From contig NZ_CP094534.1 in assembly GCF_022811645.1 (NCBI RefSeq), forward strand, positions 4,712,001 through 4,776,000: a stretch of 64,000 nt of DNA, read 5' to 3'. The notes beneath the pieces were generated by a model. It had not been told where the DNA came from. It searched no databases and saw only the letters and a program-made list of their open reading frames with translations. A program made the position numbers and the translations under genes. Origin of the DNA: Hymenobacter monticola. Lineage in GTDB: Bacteria; Bacteroidota; Bacteroidia; Cytophagales; Hymenobacteraceae. This document shows positions 55,030 to 63,452 of the stretch, one piece after another; the stretch's first letter is position 1; the number at the start of each line of letters is the position of its first letter.

Positions 55030-55476
55030 CTACAATGCCTTCGGCAGCTCTGAGGTTTCCAGCCAGTATTGGATGGCGTTGCGGACTTTTTCCTCTAGAG
55101 CGGCGTACTCGATGGGTTTGGCAAGGTAGCTGTTGGCGCCCATTTGGTAGCAGTCGGCAATGTCGCCGGCGCTGGTCGAGGTGCTGAACACGATGACGGG
55201 GATGGGCTGCAGCTTGGGGTCGCGCTTCATGATTTCGAGCACGGCGCGCCCGTCGGTGCCGGGCATATTTAGGTCGAGCAGTACGAAGGCGGGCAGGGTT
55301 TGGGGCCAGCCCGAGGCCTTGCCATAGCCCTGCAGGTACGCCAGGGCCTGGTCGCCGTCTTCGCAGCGCAGCACCGGGTTTTGCAAGGCATGCTTCCGAA
55401 ACACACGGCTCAGGGCCATGAAGTCTTCGGCGCTGTCTTCCACGACAAGAATGGGTTTAAGTGGCGATAAAAGCAC
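55030..55476 (-). CDS. Single-domain response regulator of the phytochrome-associated (Rcp1-like) type
   Basis: 148 residues, receiver only: VVEDSAED, phospho-Asp in FVLLDLNMPGTDG, Thr in VIVFSTSTS and Lys in YLAKPIEYAA. The PGTDGRAVLEIMKRD and IPVIVFSTS words match regulators placed beside bacteriophytochromes. Start is a GTG at 55476, two bases after the bphP stop, so it is probably coupled to bphP. Confidence 0.9.
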   Translation of the reverse strand: MLLSPLKPILVVEDSAEDFMALSRVFRKHALQNPVLRCEDGDQALAYLQGYGKASGWPQTLPAFVLLDLNMPGTDGRAVLEIMKRDPKLQPIPVIVFSTSTSAGDIADCYQMGANSYLAKPIEYAALEEKVRNAIQYWLETSELPKAL

Positions 55477-55478
55477 GG

Positions 55479-57806
55479 TTACCGGCGGATTTTAGGAATA
55501 GTGAAGTAGAAAGTGGCCCCCTGGCCGGGCTGCGAATCAACCCACAGGACGCCGCCATGTTTTTCAACCATCTTTTTGGCGATGGCCAGGCCCGCGCCGG
55601 TACCTCCTCCGTACTTGTCCGGGGTGTGCAGGCGCTTAAATAGTTTGAAGATGTTGTTTTGGTGGCGGGGGTCAATCCCGATGCCGTTGTCCTGTACGTA
55701 AAACACGTAGAATTCGGCGCGATTTACCGCGGGAAAAAGCCCAACAGCTGCCTCACCCACCCGAATGACCTTTTCTGGCCGGTCGTTGTACTTCATGGCA
55801 TTCGAAAACAGGTTGCTGAACACCTCCTGAATCCGAATCCGGTCGCCCATAATGGCCGGCAGCTTATCCGCTACGATGAGCTGCGTCTGGGTTTCCTCAA
55901 AGCGCAGCTGCAGCAGGTCGTTCACTTCCTCCAGCACCTCGTTCAGGTCCACCGCTTCCAGCTCCAGTTCGGCCCGGCCCACGCGGGAGAGCTGCAGCAA
56001 CGATTCAATCAGGCCCTCCATGCGCTGGCTCAGGCGCACCAGGGTTTGCAGCCGGTGCACGCCCTCTTCGTCGAGCTTGTCGGCGTAGTCCTCAAGCAAA
56101 AAGAGGGAATAGTTGTGAATGCCACGCAGGGGCTCTTTCAAATCGTGCGAGGCCACGTAGGCAAACGAGTCGAGGTCGTCGTTGCTGCGGGCCAGTTCGG
56201 CGTTGAGGCGGCTCAGGCTGCGAGCCTGCGACTGCAACTCGTTGAACACCTTGAGGCGGATGTCGGAAATGCGCAGCCGGATTTCCTTGGCCGCTTCCAG
56301 CTCCACGGGCCGCCACGGGGCCGCGGTATTTTCCACCAGCTGCTTCCAGGACTCAAACGACTGGCGAGGCGAAAGAAATACCTGACCATCCACCAAGGTC
56401 TGGTTTTTCTCGTGCTGGCCGGCCCAGGTCACGGTACGCACCTGCTCGGGCCGGAACCAGAGCAGGTAGTTGCCGGACGCATCGGCCAACGAGGCCGCAA
56501 TGATGCCGCTGGCCGTGGCCCGCATGGCCAGCCCGGCCGGGTTGAGCGCGGCGTAGGACGAAGTCGAAAACACGTCCTCCGGCGCGTGTTCCTGCAGCCA
56601 AGCTATCAGGTCGCGGATTTGCTCGGGCGTGGGCGTGCTGCCCAGCGTGATGAGTTCATCGTTGAAGCACACCGCCGCCCCGCCGCAGTCGAACACGTCC
56701 TGAAGCGTGGGAAAAAACCGGCACAGGCCGTCCACAAAATTGGTTTGGCCCGATACGGTGACGTGCTCGAACAGCTCGCTCTGCCGCTCGCTGATGCGCA
56801 GCTGGTACTCGGTATTATCGAGCAGCTCTTTACTGGCCAGCAGGGCTGAGAACGTTTTGCCGATGAACTGGCACAGGTCGCGCAGCTCGTAGCTCACCAG
56901 CCGGGGCGTGAGATGGTGGCAAGTCACCATGCCCCACAGCTTGCCATTCTGAATGAGCGAGATGGTCATCGTAGCGCCCGAGCCCATGTTGCGCAAATAC
57001 TCCAGGTGAATGGGCGACACGCTCCGCAGCACGGCGTAGGTCATGTCGGGCGGGCGGCCCGAGGCGGGGTTGCGCACCGGCACCAGCGGCACCGGCGCGT
57101 AGCCGGCATCGGGGATGAAGCGTAGCCAGTTTTTGAGGTACATGGCCCGCGCCTGCTGCGGAATGTCGGTGGCCGGGTAATGAATGCCGAGCCAGGGGTC
57201 GAGGTCGTCGCGCTTGGCTTCGGCAATGACTTCGCCGCTTTCGTCGGCCGCGAAGCGGTAAATGGCCACCCGGTCGAAACCGGTGAGGGCCCGCACCTGG
57301 TCCACGGTGTGCTGGCAAAACTCCAGCACCGAGCCCGCGGCCAGCATCTGGCCCAGGGCGGCGTTCAGAAATGGCAGGTCGAGGGGCGCCTCGTCGAGCT
57401 GGTCCACCGGCTCAAATTCCAGCCACAGCACCCCGTCGTAGCGGTGCATGATGATTTTGAAGTACGGCTGCCCGGCCACCGGGGCCAGGCGCACGCCCAG
57501 CAGCTTGGGCGCCGTGCTCAGCGTGCCCAGCAGCGCTTCCACTTTGGCTTGCTGGTCAGGGGCCAGCACCTGGTCGAGGCCGCCGCCAACCAGGCGCTCA
57601 GCCGGCTGGCCCAGGTAGGTTTCGGTGTTAGCGCTGGCCTGTACGATGCGCTGCGTGTGCTCGTCGAGGCACAGCAGAAAGCCGTAGGGCTGAATGGCGC
57701 CCGGAATGTGAATGGGCTCCCGGTCGCAGTTGTTCAGGGTGATGGTGGCGCCCAGCAGGCTTTCGTCGGTGTAGCTCAAGGTTTGTTTATCCACGCAGCA
57801 AGACAT
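55479..57806 (-). CDS. bphP: Bacteriophytochrome histidine kinase
   Basis: 775-residue red/far-red light receptor. PAS domain with the biliverdin-attaching Cys27 in NNCDREPIHIPGAIQPYG; GAF with the PATDIPQQAR motif (Asp214) and the conserved His267 in SPIHLEYLR; PHY domain with tongue motif PRQSF; then HisKA (His about 553 in ASHDLKEPLRG) and HATPase (NLFSNAMKY, VQDNGIGID, GAGLAIAKKM). All key chromophore residues are present. Start at 57806, just inside the 3' end of bphO. Confidence 0.96.
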   Translation of the reverse strand: MSCCVDKQTLSYTDESLLGATITLNNCDREPIHIPGAIQPYGFLLCLDEHTQRIVQASANTETYLGQPAERLVGGGLDQVLAPDQQAKVEALLGTLSTAPKLLGVRLAPVAGQPYFKIIMHRYDGVLWLEFEPVDQLDEAPLDLPFLNAALGQMLAAGSVLEFCQHTVDQVRALTGFDRVAIYRFAADESGEVIAEAKRDDLDPWLGIHYPATDIPQQARAMYLKNWLRFIPDAGYAPVPLVPVRNPASGRPPDMTYAVLRSVSPIHLEYLRNMGSGATMTISLIQNGKLWGMVTCHHLTPRLVSYELRDLCQFIGKTFSALLASKELLDNTEYQLRISERQSELFEHVTVSGQTNFVDGLCRFFPTLQDVFDCGGAAVCFNDELITLGSTPTPEQIRDLIAWLQEHAPEDVFSTSSYAALNPAGLAMRATASGIIAASLADASGNYLLWFRPEQVRTVTWAGQHEKNQTLVDGQVFLSPRQSFESWKQLVENTAAPWRPVELEAAKEIRLRISDIRLKVFNELQSQARSLSRLNAELARSNDDLDSFAYVASHDLKEPLRGIHNYSLFLLEDYADKLDEEGVHRLQTLVRLSQRMEGLIESLLQLSRVGRAELELEAVDLNEVLEEVNDLLQLRFEETQTQLIVADKLPAIMGDRIRIQEVFSNLFSNAMKYNDRPEKVIRVGEAAVGLFPAVNRAEFYVFYVQDNGIGIDPRHQNNIFKLFKRLHTPDKYGGGTGAGLAIAKKMVEKHGGVLWVDSQPGQGATFYFTIPKIRR

Positions 57807-58372
57807 TGAAAAGTAAGAGCGGCCGAAGCCACAATTTCGTCGGCAGTATCTGAGGTAGCGGCCTCCGTCAGCAGGTGGCAGAACGCTTTCCACATCGGTC
57901 CGGTTCGCTCGCCATACCCCGCAAAATAGCGCCGCAGCGGAATGCCCGCTTTTTCCAGCTGCCGGGTGATGACCTGTCCGCCCAGTGTCGAGCCCTCCAG
58001 CACGTACATGGCTCCCAGCAGCTGCGGCCGCGTGTGCAGCGGCGGCATATCCGGGCACAGCGGCAACCCAGAGTCAGTGGCGGCGCGCCCCAAGTCCTCC
58101 AGAATCAGGGGCGCGCGAAAGCGTTGCGGCAGCTGCCAGGCCGGGCCAAAATCGGCTTCGTGCTGGCGCAAGGCGGTTTCGTAGGGCTGCAAAAACCCGT
58201 ACATCCGCTCCAGGAAATGCGCTGTACCGGCTGCCGTGGGCGCACCCGCCCGCAACGCTTCGTTGAACGCGCCGGCTTCAAGGGCGTCGTGGTACGGGCG
58301 GGTTTCGGCACGCAGCCGGGCCAGAATAGGCGGCGCGGCTGGCGTTTCAGGTTGGTTGGGAACAGTGGGCAT
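57776..58372 (-). CDS. bphO: Biliverdin-producing heme oxygenase (BphO)
   Basis: 198 residues. Proximal heme His28 in LRAETRPYHDALE; distal helix YVLEGSTLGGQVITRQL. It makes biliverdin, the chromophore of the BphP encoded next; the two genes overlap by 31 bases. The -7 element at 58417 favours the ATG at 58372 over a longer frame from 58435. Confidence 0.93.
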   Translation of the reverse strand: MPTVPNQPETPAAPPILARLRAETRPYHDALEAGAFNEALRAGAPTAAGTAHFLERMYGFLQPYETALRQHEADFGPAWQLPQRFRAPLILEDLGRAATDSGLPLCPDMPPLHTRPQLLGAMYVLEGSTLGGQVITRQLEKAGIPLRRYFAGYGERTGPMWKAFCHLLTEAATSDTADEIVASAALTFQCLAAWINKP

Positions 58373-58416
58373 CAAGAAGGAATGTGCATCGGATAAAACC
58401 GACGCAGTGTAACTGC

Positions 58417-58424
58417 CAAAATTA
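58417..58424 (-). promoter_or_regulatory. -7 element of the phytochrome operon
   Basis: Minus-strand TAATTTTG; leader of about 41 bases to the bphO ATG at 58372. Confidence 0.5.
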
Positions 58425-58458
58425 GGGCAGACCAACCGCTTCCGCTTTTTAGCAAGTG

Positions 58459-58869
58459 CTAATTTCCGCAGGACTGCGCGTTTCCCTCCCCGGTAATGAT
58501 GGCCGTTGCCTCAATCTCAACCAGTAAGTGCGGGTCAATCAGGGCCTTCACTTCCAGCATCGACGAAGCCGGCCGAATCTCACCGAACACTTCGCCGTGC
58601 GCCCGCCCCACGGCCTCCCACTGCCCAATATCGGTGACGAAAATGCGCGTCCGCACCACGTCGGCAAAGGAGGCCCCGGCCGCTGCCAGGGCGTCCCCTA
58701 TTTTTTCGAGCGCCCGCTTGGTCTGGGCATACACCTCGGCCCCGCCCGTTATCACGTCGCCGTCCTGGGCCGTGGTGCCGGCCACTTCCACCACGTTGCC
58801 CACGCGCACGGCGCGCGAATAGCCCACCAGGGGCTCCCAGGGAGCCCCTGAGGAAATCAGTTGTCGCAT
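58459..58869 (-). CDS. RidA family protein lacking the deaminase Arg
   Basis: 136 residues of the YjgF/YER057c/UK114 fold: [27 protein letters not shown], and a C-terminal [24 protein letters not shown]. RidA enzymes that hydrolyse enamines have Arg before the C-terminal strand (RSCVEV); here it is Ser (ASSMLEV), so it belongs to a Rid subgroup without that activity or with a different one. Start at 58869 (ATG); a TTG three codons upstream is the alternative. Confidence 0.87.
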   Translation of the reverse strand: MRQLISSGAPWEPLVGYSRAVRVGNVVEVAGTTAQDGDVITGGAEVYAQTKRALEKIGDALAAAGASFADVVRTRIFVTDIGQWEAVGRAHGEVFGEIRPASSMLEVKALIDPHLLVEIEATAIITGEGNAQSCGN

Positions 58870-58891
58870 AAAAGTCAAGTGTAGTTAATGC

Positions 58892-58925
58892 AAAAAAAAG
58901 AGGCAGCCGAAATCGGCTGCCTCTT
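58892..58925 (-). terminator. Terminator of gyrB
   Basis: AAGAGGCAGCCGA (58898-58910) pairs perfectly with TCGGCTGCCTCTT (58913-58925); T-run on the minus strand beyond the stem. Confidence 0.85.
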
Positions 58926-58928
58926 CCT

Positions 58929-58975
58929 AATCATAAAATCTGCAAAATCCGTTAAATCCGCATCATCTGCGGTCC
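58929..58975. repeat. AT-rich repeat, GGATTT..ACGGATT family, copy 2
   Basis: TAAAATCTGCAAAATCCGTTAAATCCGCATCATCTGCGG lies in the 3' flank of gyrB, complementary in words to the copy at 53674. Confidence 0.65.
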
Positions 58976-60969
58976 TAAACGTCCAGCTTGGCGTACTTGG
59001 CGTTGCGCTCGATAAAGTCGCGGCGCGGGGCCACCTCGTCGCCCATCAGCATCGAGAACAGGTGGTCGGCCTCGGCGGCCGATTCCACCGTTACCTGCTT
59101 CAGCGAGCGGGTGATGGGCTGCATGGTGGTTTCCCAAAGTTGCTCGGCGTTCATCTCGCCCAGCCCTTTGTAGCGCTGCACGTTCACGGTTTCGGGCTTG
59201 CCGCGGCCGAGGTCGGCCTGGGCCTGGGCGCGCTCCTCCTCGGTCCAGCAGTAGCGCTCTTCCTTGCCGCGCTTCACGAGGTAGAGCGGCGGCAGGGCGA
59301 TGTAGATGTAGCCGCGGTCCACCAGCTCGCGCATGTAGCGGAAGAAGAAGGTGAGAATCAGCGTGCGGATGTGCGAACCGTCGATGTCGGCGTCGGTCAT
59401 GATGATGACCTTGTGGTAGCGCAGCTTGTCGAAGTTCAGCGGGCCGGTTTCGGTGCCTTCCTCGTCGGTAGTGAAAGCCAGCGACTTGCGCTCGTTGAAC
59501 GTGACGCCCAACGCGGTAATCATGTTCTTGATTTCCTCGTTTTCCAGGATTTTGTGCTCCTGAGCCTTCTCCACGTTCAGAATCTTACCACGCAGCGGCA
59601 GAATGGCCTGGAACGCCCGGTTGCGGCCCTGCTTGGCGGTGCCGCCGGCCGAGTCACCTTCCACCAAATACAGCTCACAGATTTCCGGGTCGGAGTCGGA
59701 GCAGTCGGCCAGCTTGCCGGGCAGCGAGTTCGAGCCCAGCACGTTCTTGCGCTGCACCATGTCCTTGGCCTTGCGGGCGGCGATGCGGGCCTTGGCGGCC
59801 AGAATCACTTTCTCCATGATGCGGTTGGCCTGGTTGGGGTTTTCGTCCAGGTACTGCGTCAGGATTTCGCCCACCACCGAGTTCACCGCGCCGCTCACTT
59901 CGGAGTTGCCCAGCTTGGTTTTGGTCTGGCCCTCAAACTGCGGCTCGGCCACTTTCACCGAGATAACGGCTGTCAGGCCCTCGCGGAAGTCGTCGCCGGT
60001 GATTTCCACCTTGGCTTTCTCAAACAGCTTGTTCTTGTCGCCATAGGCTTTCAACACGCGCGTCACCGCCGAGCGGAAACCGCCCACGTGGGTGCCCCCT
60101 TCGATGGTGTTGATGTTGTTGACGTAGGAATAGACGTTCTCCTGGTACGAGGTGTTGTACTGCAGGGCCACTTCCACGGGCGTGCCGCCCTTCTCGCTCT
60201 CCACATAAATGGGCTCGGAGAGCAGCGAGGGCCGCTGCTCGCCGTCGAGGTATTGCACGAAGTCGCGCAGGCCGCCGGTCGAGTAAAACTCGTCGCCGCG
60301 GAACTCGCCGTTCTCCAGCTTCTCGCGCAGGTCAGTCAGAGTGATGCGGATGCCTTTGTTCAGGTAGCTCAGGTCGCGCAGGCGGCCGGCAATGGTGTCG
60401 TAGCGGTACTCAGTTTCGGCGAAGATGGTGGGGTCGGGCAGGAACTGCACCTCGGTGCCGTGCTCATCGGTGTCGCCAATCTCCTTCACGTCGTACTGCG
60501 GGAAGCCAATCTTGTATTCCTGCTGGTACACGTGCCCTTTGCGGCGCACGGTCACCTTCAGGTCGGTGCTGAGCGCGTTCACGCAGCTCACGCCCACACC
60601 GTGCAGGCCGCCCGACACCTTGTAGGAGCCCTTGTCGAACTTGCCGCCGGCGTGCAGCACGGTGAGTACCACCTCCAGGGCCGAGCGGCCCTCCTTGGCG
60701 TGGAAATCGACCGGGATGCCGCGGCCGTTGTCGCGCACGGTGATGGAGTTGTTTTCATTGATGGTGACGTTAATCAGGTCGCAGTGGCCGGCCAGGGCTT
60801 CGTCGATGGAGTTGTCGACCACTTCCCACACCAGGTGGTGCAGGCCTTTGAGGCCGGTGTCGCCGATGTACATGCTGGGCCGCTTGCGCACGGCCTCCAG
60901 GCCTTCGAGTACTTGAATGCTGTCAGCGGTATAGTCCGGCTGCGGGGTTTTTGCGGTTGTTTCGCTCAT
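58975..60969 (-). CDS. gyrB: DNA gyrase subunit B
   Basis: 664 residues. GHKL ATPase: EVVDNSIDEALAGH, DNGRGIPVD, GGKFDKGSYKVSGGLHGVG; TOPRIM: LVEGDSAGGTAKQGRNR and MTDADIDGSHIRTLILTFF; C-terminal QRYKGLGEMNAEQLWETTM. Length and the single EGDSAGG site fit GyrB rather than ParE. The tail is normal. Its ATG lies at 60969, with an untranslated spacer of about 230 bases upstream to the next terminator. Confidence 0.96.
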   Translation of the reverse strand: MSETTAKTPQPDYTADSIQVLEGLEAVRKRPSMYIGDTGLKGLHHLVWEVVDNSIDEALAGHCDLINVTINENNSITVRDNGRGIPVDFHAKEGRSALEVVLTVLHAGGKFDKGSYKVSGGLHGVGVSCVNALSTDLKVTVRRKGHVYQQEYKIGFPQYDVKEIGDTDEHGTEVQFLPDPTIFAETEYRYDTIAGRLRDLSYLNKGIRITLTDLREKLENGEFRGDEFYSTGGLRDFVQYLDGEQRPSLLSEPIYVESEKGGTPVEVALQYNTSYQENVYSYVNNINTIEGGTHVGGFRSAVTRVLKAYGDKNKLFEKAKVEITGDDFREGLTAVISVKVAEPQFEGQTKTKLGNSEVSGAVNSVVGEILTQYLDENPNQANRIMEKVILAAKARIAARKAKDMVQRKNVLGSNSLPGKLADCSDSDPEICELYLVEGDSAGGTAKQGRNRAFQAILPLRGKILNVEKAQEHKILENEEIKNMITALGVTFNERKSLAFTTDEEGTETGPLNFDKLRYHKVIIMTDADIDGSHIRTLILTFFFRYMRELVDRGYIYIALPPLYLVKRGKEERYCWTEEERAQAQADLGRGKPETVNVQRYKGLGEMNAEQLWETTMQPITRSLKQVTVESAAEADHLFSMLMGDEVAPRRDFIERNAKYAKLDV

Positions 60970-61138
60970 GTGGGCGGGATTAAATCAGGTCGTAAAACAG
61001 CCGTGTGGGCTGCCAGTTACTGAACACTCAAAAGTACATATTTAATCCCATTTTAGGGAATTTTCGCGGTTTTTATCCCCGGATTTTTTCATTTTCAGCA
61101 CCCTGAAAATCAAGTAGAAAAACCCACACCGAAGCGCA

Positions 61139-61177
61139 CAAAAAAAAGGCCTTTCCCGACTGGGAAAGGCCTTTTTT
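61139..61177. terminator. Terminator after the YCF48-like sorting-domain gene
   Basis: AAAAAAGGCCTTTCCC pairs with GGGAAAGGCCTTTTTT (about 16 bp); it stops the leftward gene ending at 61198. Confidence 0.85.
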
Positions 61178-61197
61178 AACAAGACTAAAAACGATGA

Positions 61198-62643
61198 TTA
61201 GTTAATCACCAGCTTTTGCGTGGCAATGCCAGCGTCGCCGCGCAGCTGCAGGGTGTACACCCCGGTTTTTTCACCGCTCAGGTCGATGGAGAACTTCTTC
61301 GAACCCACCGCCGTCGCGTTCAGCGTTTGCGACTTCACCGTGCGGCCCATGGCATCCACCACCGTGAGTTGGGCACCGGCTTTCATCGTCGAACCCAGTT
61401 CTACGTTGAACACACCAGCAGCGCCGGGGTTGGGGAATACACTCAGCGATTGTTGCAAGGCAGCATCGCGGGTAGACAAAGGCACAATTCGGGCTTTGTA
61501 CAGGCCACCCACACCGTTGGCATCAGTCGATGCGCCGGCGTAGCCTTCAGCCAAGGCACCATTCGTTCCGGGAACCAAGTCAAACGCAAAGAAGCCCTGG
61601 CTGCTGTTCATGCTGGTCCAGGTCACGCCGTCGGTGCTGTAGGAAGAGCCAAAGTCGGCGGCCACGCCGGGCGTAGAGGCGGGAAAACGCTGGCCCACGC
61701 TGTAATAACGGCCGTTCACGGCATCGATGTCGTACCAGAAAAAGCTGCCGGTGTTAGTATTGTTCGGAGTAATGGGTTGCCAGGTGTCGCCGCCGTCGCT
61801 GGTACGGATAACGTTCACGGCCGTGAGTGAGCCGCCCGCAGCCTTGGTGTTGTAAGCAATGCCGTTCTGTGGGTCTTTAAAGGCGAGCTTGCTGATGGTT
61901 TCGGTCAGCGGCGTGGGCTGGCTCACCGTCCAAGTGATGCCACGGTCCGTCGATTTGTAAACGCGCTCCTGCTCATTTGGTCCGCCCGAAGCGCCGCCAA
62001 ACCAGATGGTGTTGCCCAGGGCAAAAAACGAACGCACCAAGGCCGCTTCGCCGGTAAAGGGAGTCAGCGTGCTGGTTTGCGGAATGCGCGTCCAAGTCAC
62101 ACCGCCGTTAGTAGTGCGTAGAATCTCGAAATAACCGTTGGTCGGGTCGCCCACGGCCACGCCTTCATTGGCATCGAACATGTGCACGAAGTCGAGGAAA
62201 CCGCCATTGGCTGCCACAAATTGGGTATTGGTATTTGTGGTTTTGGTCCAGCTTTGGCCGCCCGTGGTGGTGCGCAGGATGTCGCCCCCGCCAGTTGAAC
62301 CGTATTTCGCGGCCACGGCCGTAGTGGCCGAAACAGCAGATATGTTCGCCGTTTCGTAGGTAGCATTCTGCCCCGCGGCCGAGATGGCGTCAAAGTAGAA
62401 TTCCGTACCGGTGGCGTTGTTGGTTGCGAAGAAATAGTTGGCAACACCGTTTGTAAGGTCTTCAGCCACCACCCACGACACGTTCGACGAAACGGTGTTC
62501 ACATGCACGGTGCGATACCCGGGAGCAAACGAAGCGACGCTGGTCGTGTTCACCGGTACCCACGGGCCCAGGTTGACTGTCGGCTGCGCATAGGCGTTGC
62601 TCACAGCTCCGAGCAAACCCAAGGAAAGTAGGAATTTCTTCAT
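61198..62643 (-). CDS. Secreted beta-propeller protein with type IX sorting domain
   Basis: 481 residues: signal peptide (MKKFLLSLGLLGAVSNAYAQ), then photosynthesis-stability YCF48/BNR-like strands (LRTTNGGVTWTRI, YKSTDRGITWTV, IRTSDGGDTWQPI) forming a propeller (about 100-380), and a sorting domain (about 405-481: LSVFPNPGAAGVFNVEL, VVDAMGRTVKS, TGVYTLQLRGDAG). Cargo of the type IX system. Substrate unknown. The 307 bases upstream (62644-62950) hold the tRNA terminator and nothing else clear. Confidence 0.92.
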   Translation of the reverse strand: MKKFLLSLGLLGAVSNAYAQPTVNLGPWVPVNTTSVASFAPGYRTVHVNTVSSNVSWVVAEDLTNGVANYFFATNNATGTEFYFDAISAAGQNATYETANISAVSATTAVAAKYGSTGGGDILRTTTGGQSWTKTTNTNTQFVAANGGFLDFVHMFDANEGVAVGDPTNGYFEILRTTNGGVTWTRIPQTSTLTPFTGEAALVRSFFALGNTIWFGGASGGPNEQERVYKSTDRGITWTVSQPTPLTETISKLAFKDPQNGIAYNTKAAGGSLTAVNVIRTSDGGDTWQPITPNNTNTGSFFWYDIDAVNGRYYSVGQRFPASTPGVAADFGSSYSTDGVTWTSMNSSQGFFAFDLVPGTNGALAEGYAGASTDANGVGGLYKARIVPLSTRDAALQQSLSVFPNPGAAGVFNVELGSTMKAGAQLTVVDAMGRTVKSQTLNATAVGSKKFSIDLSGEKTGVYTLQLRGDAGIATQKLVIN

Positions 62644-62913
62644 GGTTAAAAAAGGTAATTGGGGGTGGCTAAAAAGAAGGGGGGTGTAAAAGAAAGATGC
62701 CTTTGGTCACAGCAGTCAGTTGGGTGTGCTAGCTGTGTTTGGGGCCCAAGATACGGAAAACAGCCGATTCTCAGCGTGAGAAACGTTAGATTTAGCTTCG
62801 GGGTTGTAGCCAGGCCTGCCATTCCGAATGCGACGATTGGCTTTTGTAATTTTGGTAACCAAGCTTTTCGTTAGTGGTCGATGCTTCGAATTGAAGCAAC
62901 AAGCCATGCATGC

Positions 62914-62944
62914 AAAAGCCCTTCCCTGAAGCAGGGAAGGGCTT
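62914..62944 (-). terminator. Terminator of the tRNA operon
   Basis: AAGCCCTTCCCTG pairs perfectly with CAGGGAAGGGCTT (3-base loop) and a T-run follows on the minus strand, just after tRNA-Arg. Confidence 0.85.
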
Positions 62945-62950
62945 GAACAG

Positions 62951-63024
62951 TGGCCCCGTTTGGATTCGAACCAAAGACCGACTACTTAGAAGGTAGTTGC
63001 TCTATCCAGCTGAGCTACGGGGTC
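62951..63024 (-). tRNA. tRNA-Arg, anticodon UCU
   Basis: Cloverleaf reads from 63024: D arm, anticodon stem ACTAC / GTAGT with loop CTTCTAA (UCU at its centre), T loop TTCGAAT, discriminator A; CCA not encoded. The acceptor stem has one A-C mismatch (position 2-71). Confidence 0.95.
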
Positions 63025-63046
63025 GAAAACGGGGCGGGAAATAAAG

Positions 63047-63120
63047 TCGGGGTGGCAGGATTCGAACCTACGACCTCCTGCTCCCAAAGCAGGCGCGATA
63101 CCGGGCTACGCTACACCCCG
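63047..63120 (-). tRNA. tRNA-Pro, anticodon UGG
   Basis: Acceptor CGGGGTG / CACCCCG perfect, anticodon stem CCTGC / GCAGG with loop TTTGGGA (UGG), T loop TTCGAAT, discriminator A. Confidence 0.96.
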
Positions 63121-63127
63121 AAAAAAA

Positions 63128-63197
63128 ATAATGTTGGGCTTAGAAAGCGTCCTACTGGGTGGAGCCCCAACGGGATGCTTTCGCAACCCAACATTAT
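63128..63197. repeat. Hairpin between tRNA-Pro and tRNA-Ser
   Basis: AATAATGTTGGG pairs with CCCAACATTATT (12 bp), with an inner GAAAGC / GCTTTC stem; it fills the 80-base spacer between two tRNA genes. Confidence 0.65.
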
Positions 63198-63200
63198 TAG

Positions 63201-63288
63201 TGGAGAAGGGGGGATTCGAACCCCCGGTAACCTTTAGAGCTACGGCAGTTTAGCAAACTACTGGTTTCAGCCACTCACCCACTTCTCC
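63201..63288 (-). tRNA. tRNA-Ser, anticodon GCU
   Basis: 88 nt with long variable arm. Anticodon stem GTAGT / ACTGC around loop TTGCTAA (GCU), T loop TTCGAAT, discriminator A. First tRNA of the leftward operon. Confidence 0.95.
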
Positions 63289-63319
63289 GGCTGGTTTTCG
63301 CTTCCGTCCGAAGCGGGTG

Positions 63320-63327
63320 CAAATATA
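63320..63327 (-). promoter_or_regulatory. -7 element of the tRNA operon
   Basis: Minus-strand TATATTTG matches TAnnTTTG; predicted start about 28 bases before tRNA-Ser. Confidence 0.5.
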
Positions 63328-63367
63328 CTAGCCGAACTGAATTGACCATGCCCTCATCGAAAAAAAA

Positions 63368-63375
63368 TATCTTTG
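63368..63375 (+). promoter_or_regulatory. -7 element of the VWA gene
   Basis: TATCTTTG, about 75 bases before the proposed TTG start at 63453. Confidence 0.45.
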
Positions 63376-63452
63376 GGGCCCCGCTGTCACCAATTCGGGT
63401 TCGTGTTGTTGCTTTGGGGCAGGGCTGCCTTTCTGACTTTTAACTACTGCAT

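Noticed and set aside
58888..61023. A 711-codon open frame on the plus strand, opposite gyrB
   Set aside because: It is in the complementary frame of a clearly real gyrB and reads as low-information sequence; in GC-rich genomes the antisense of a coding frame often stays open.
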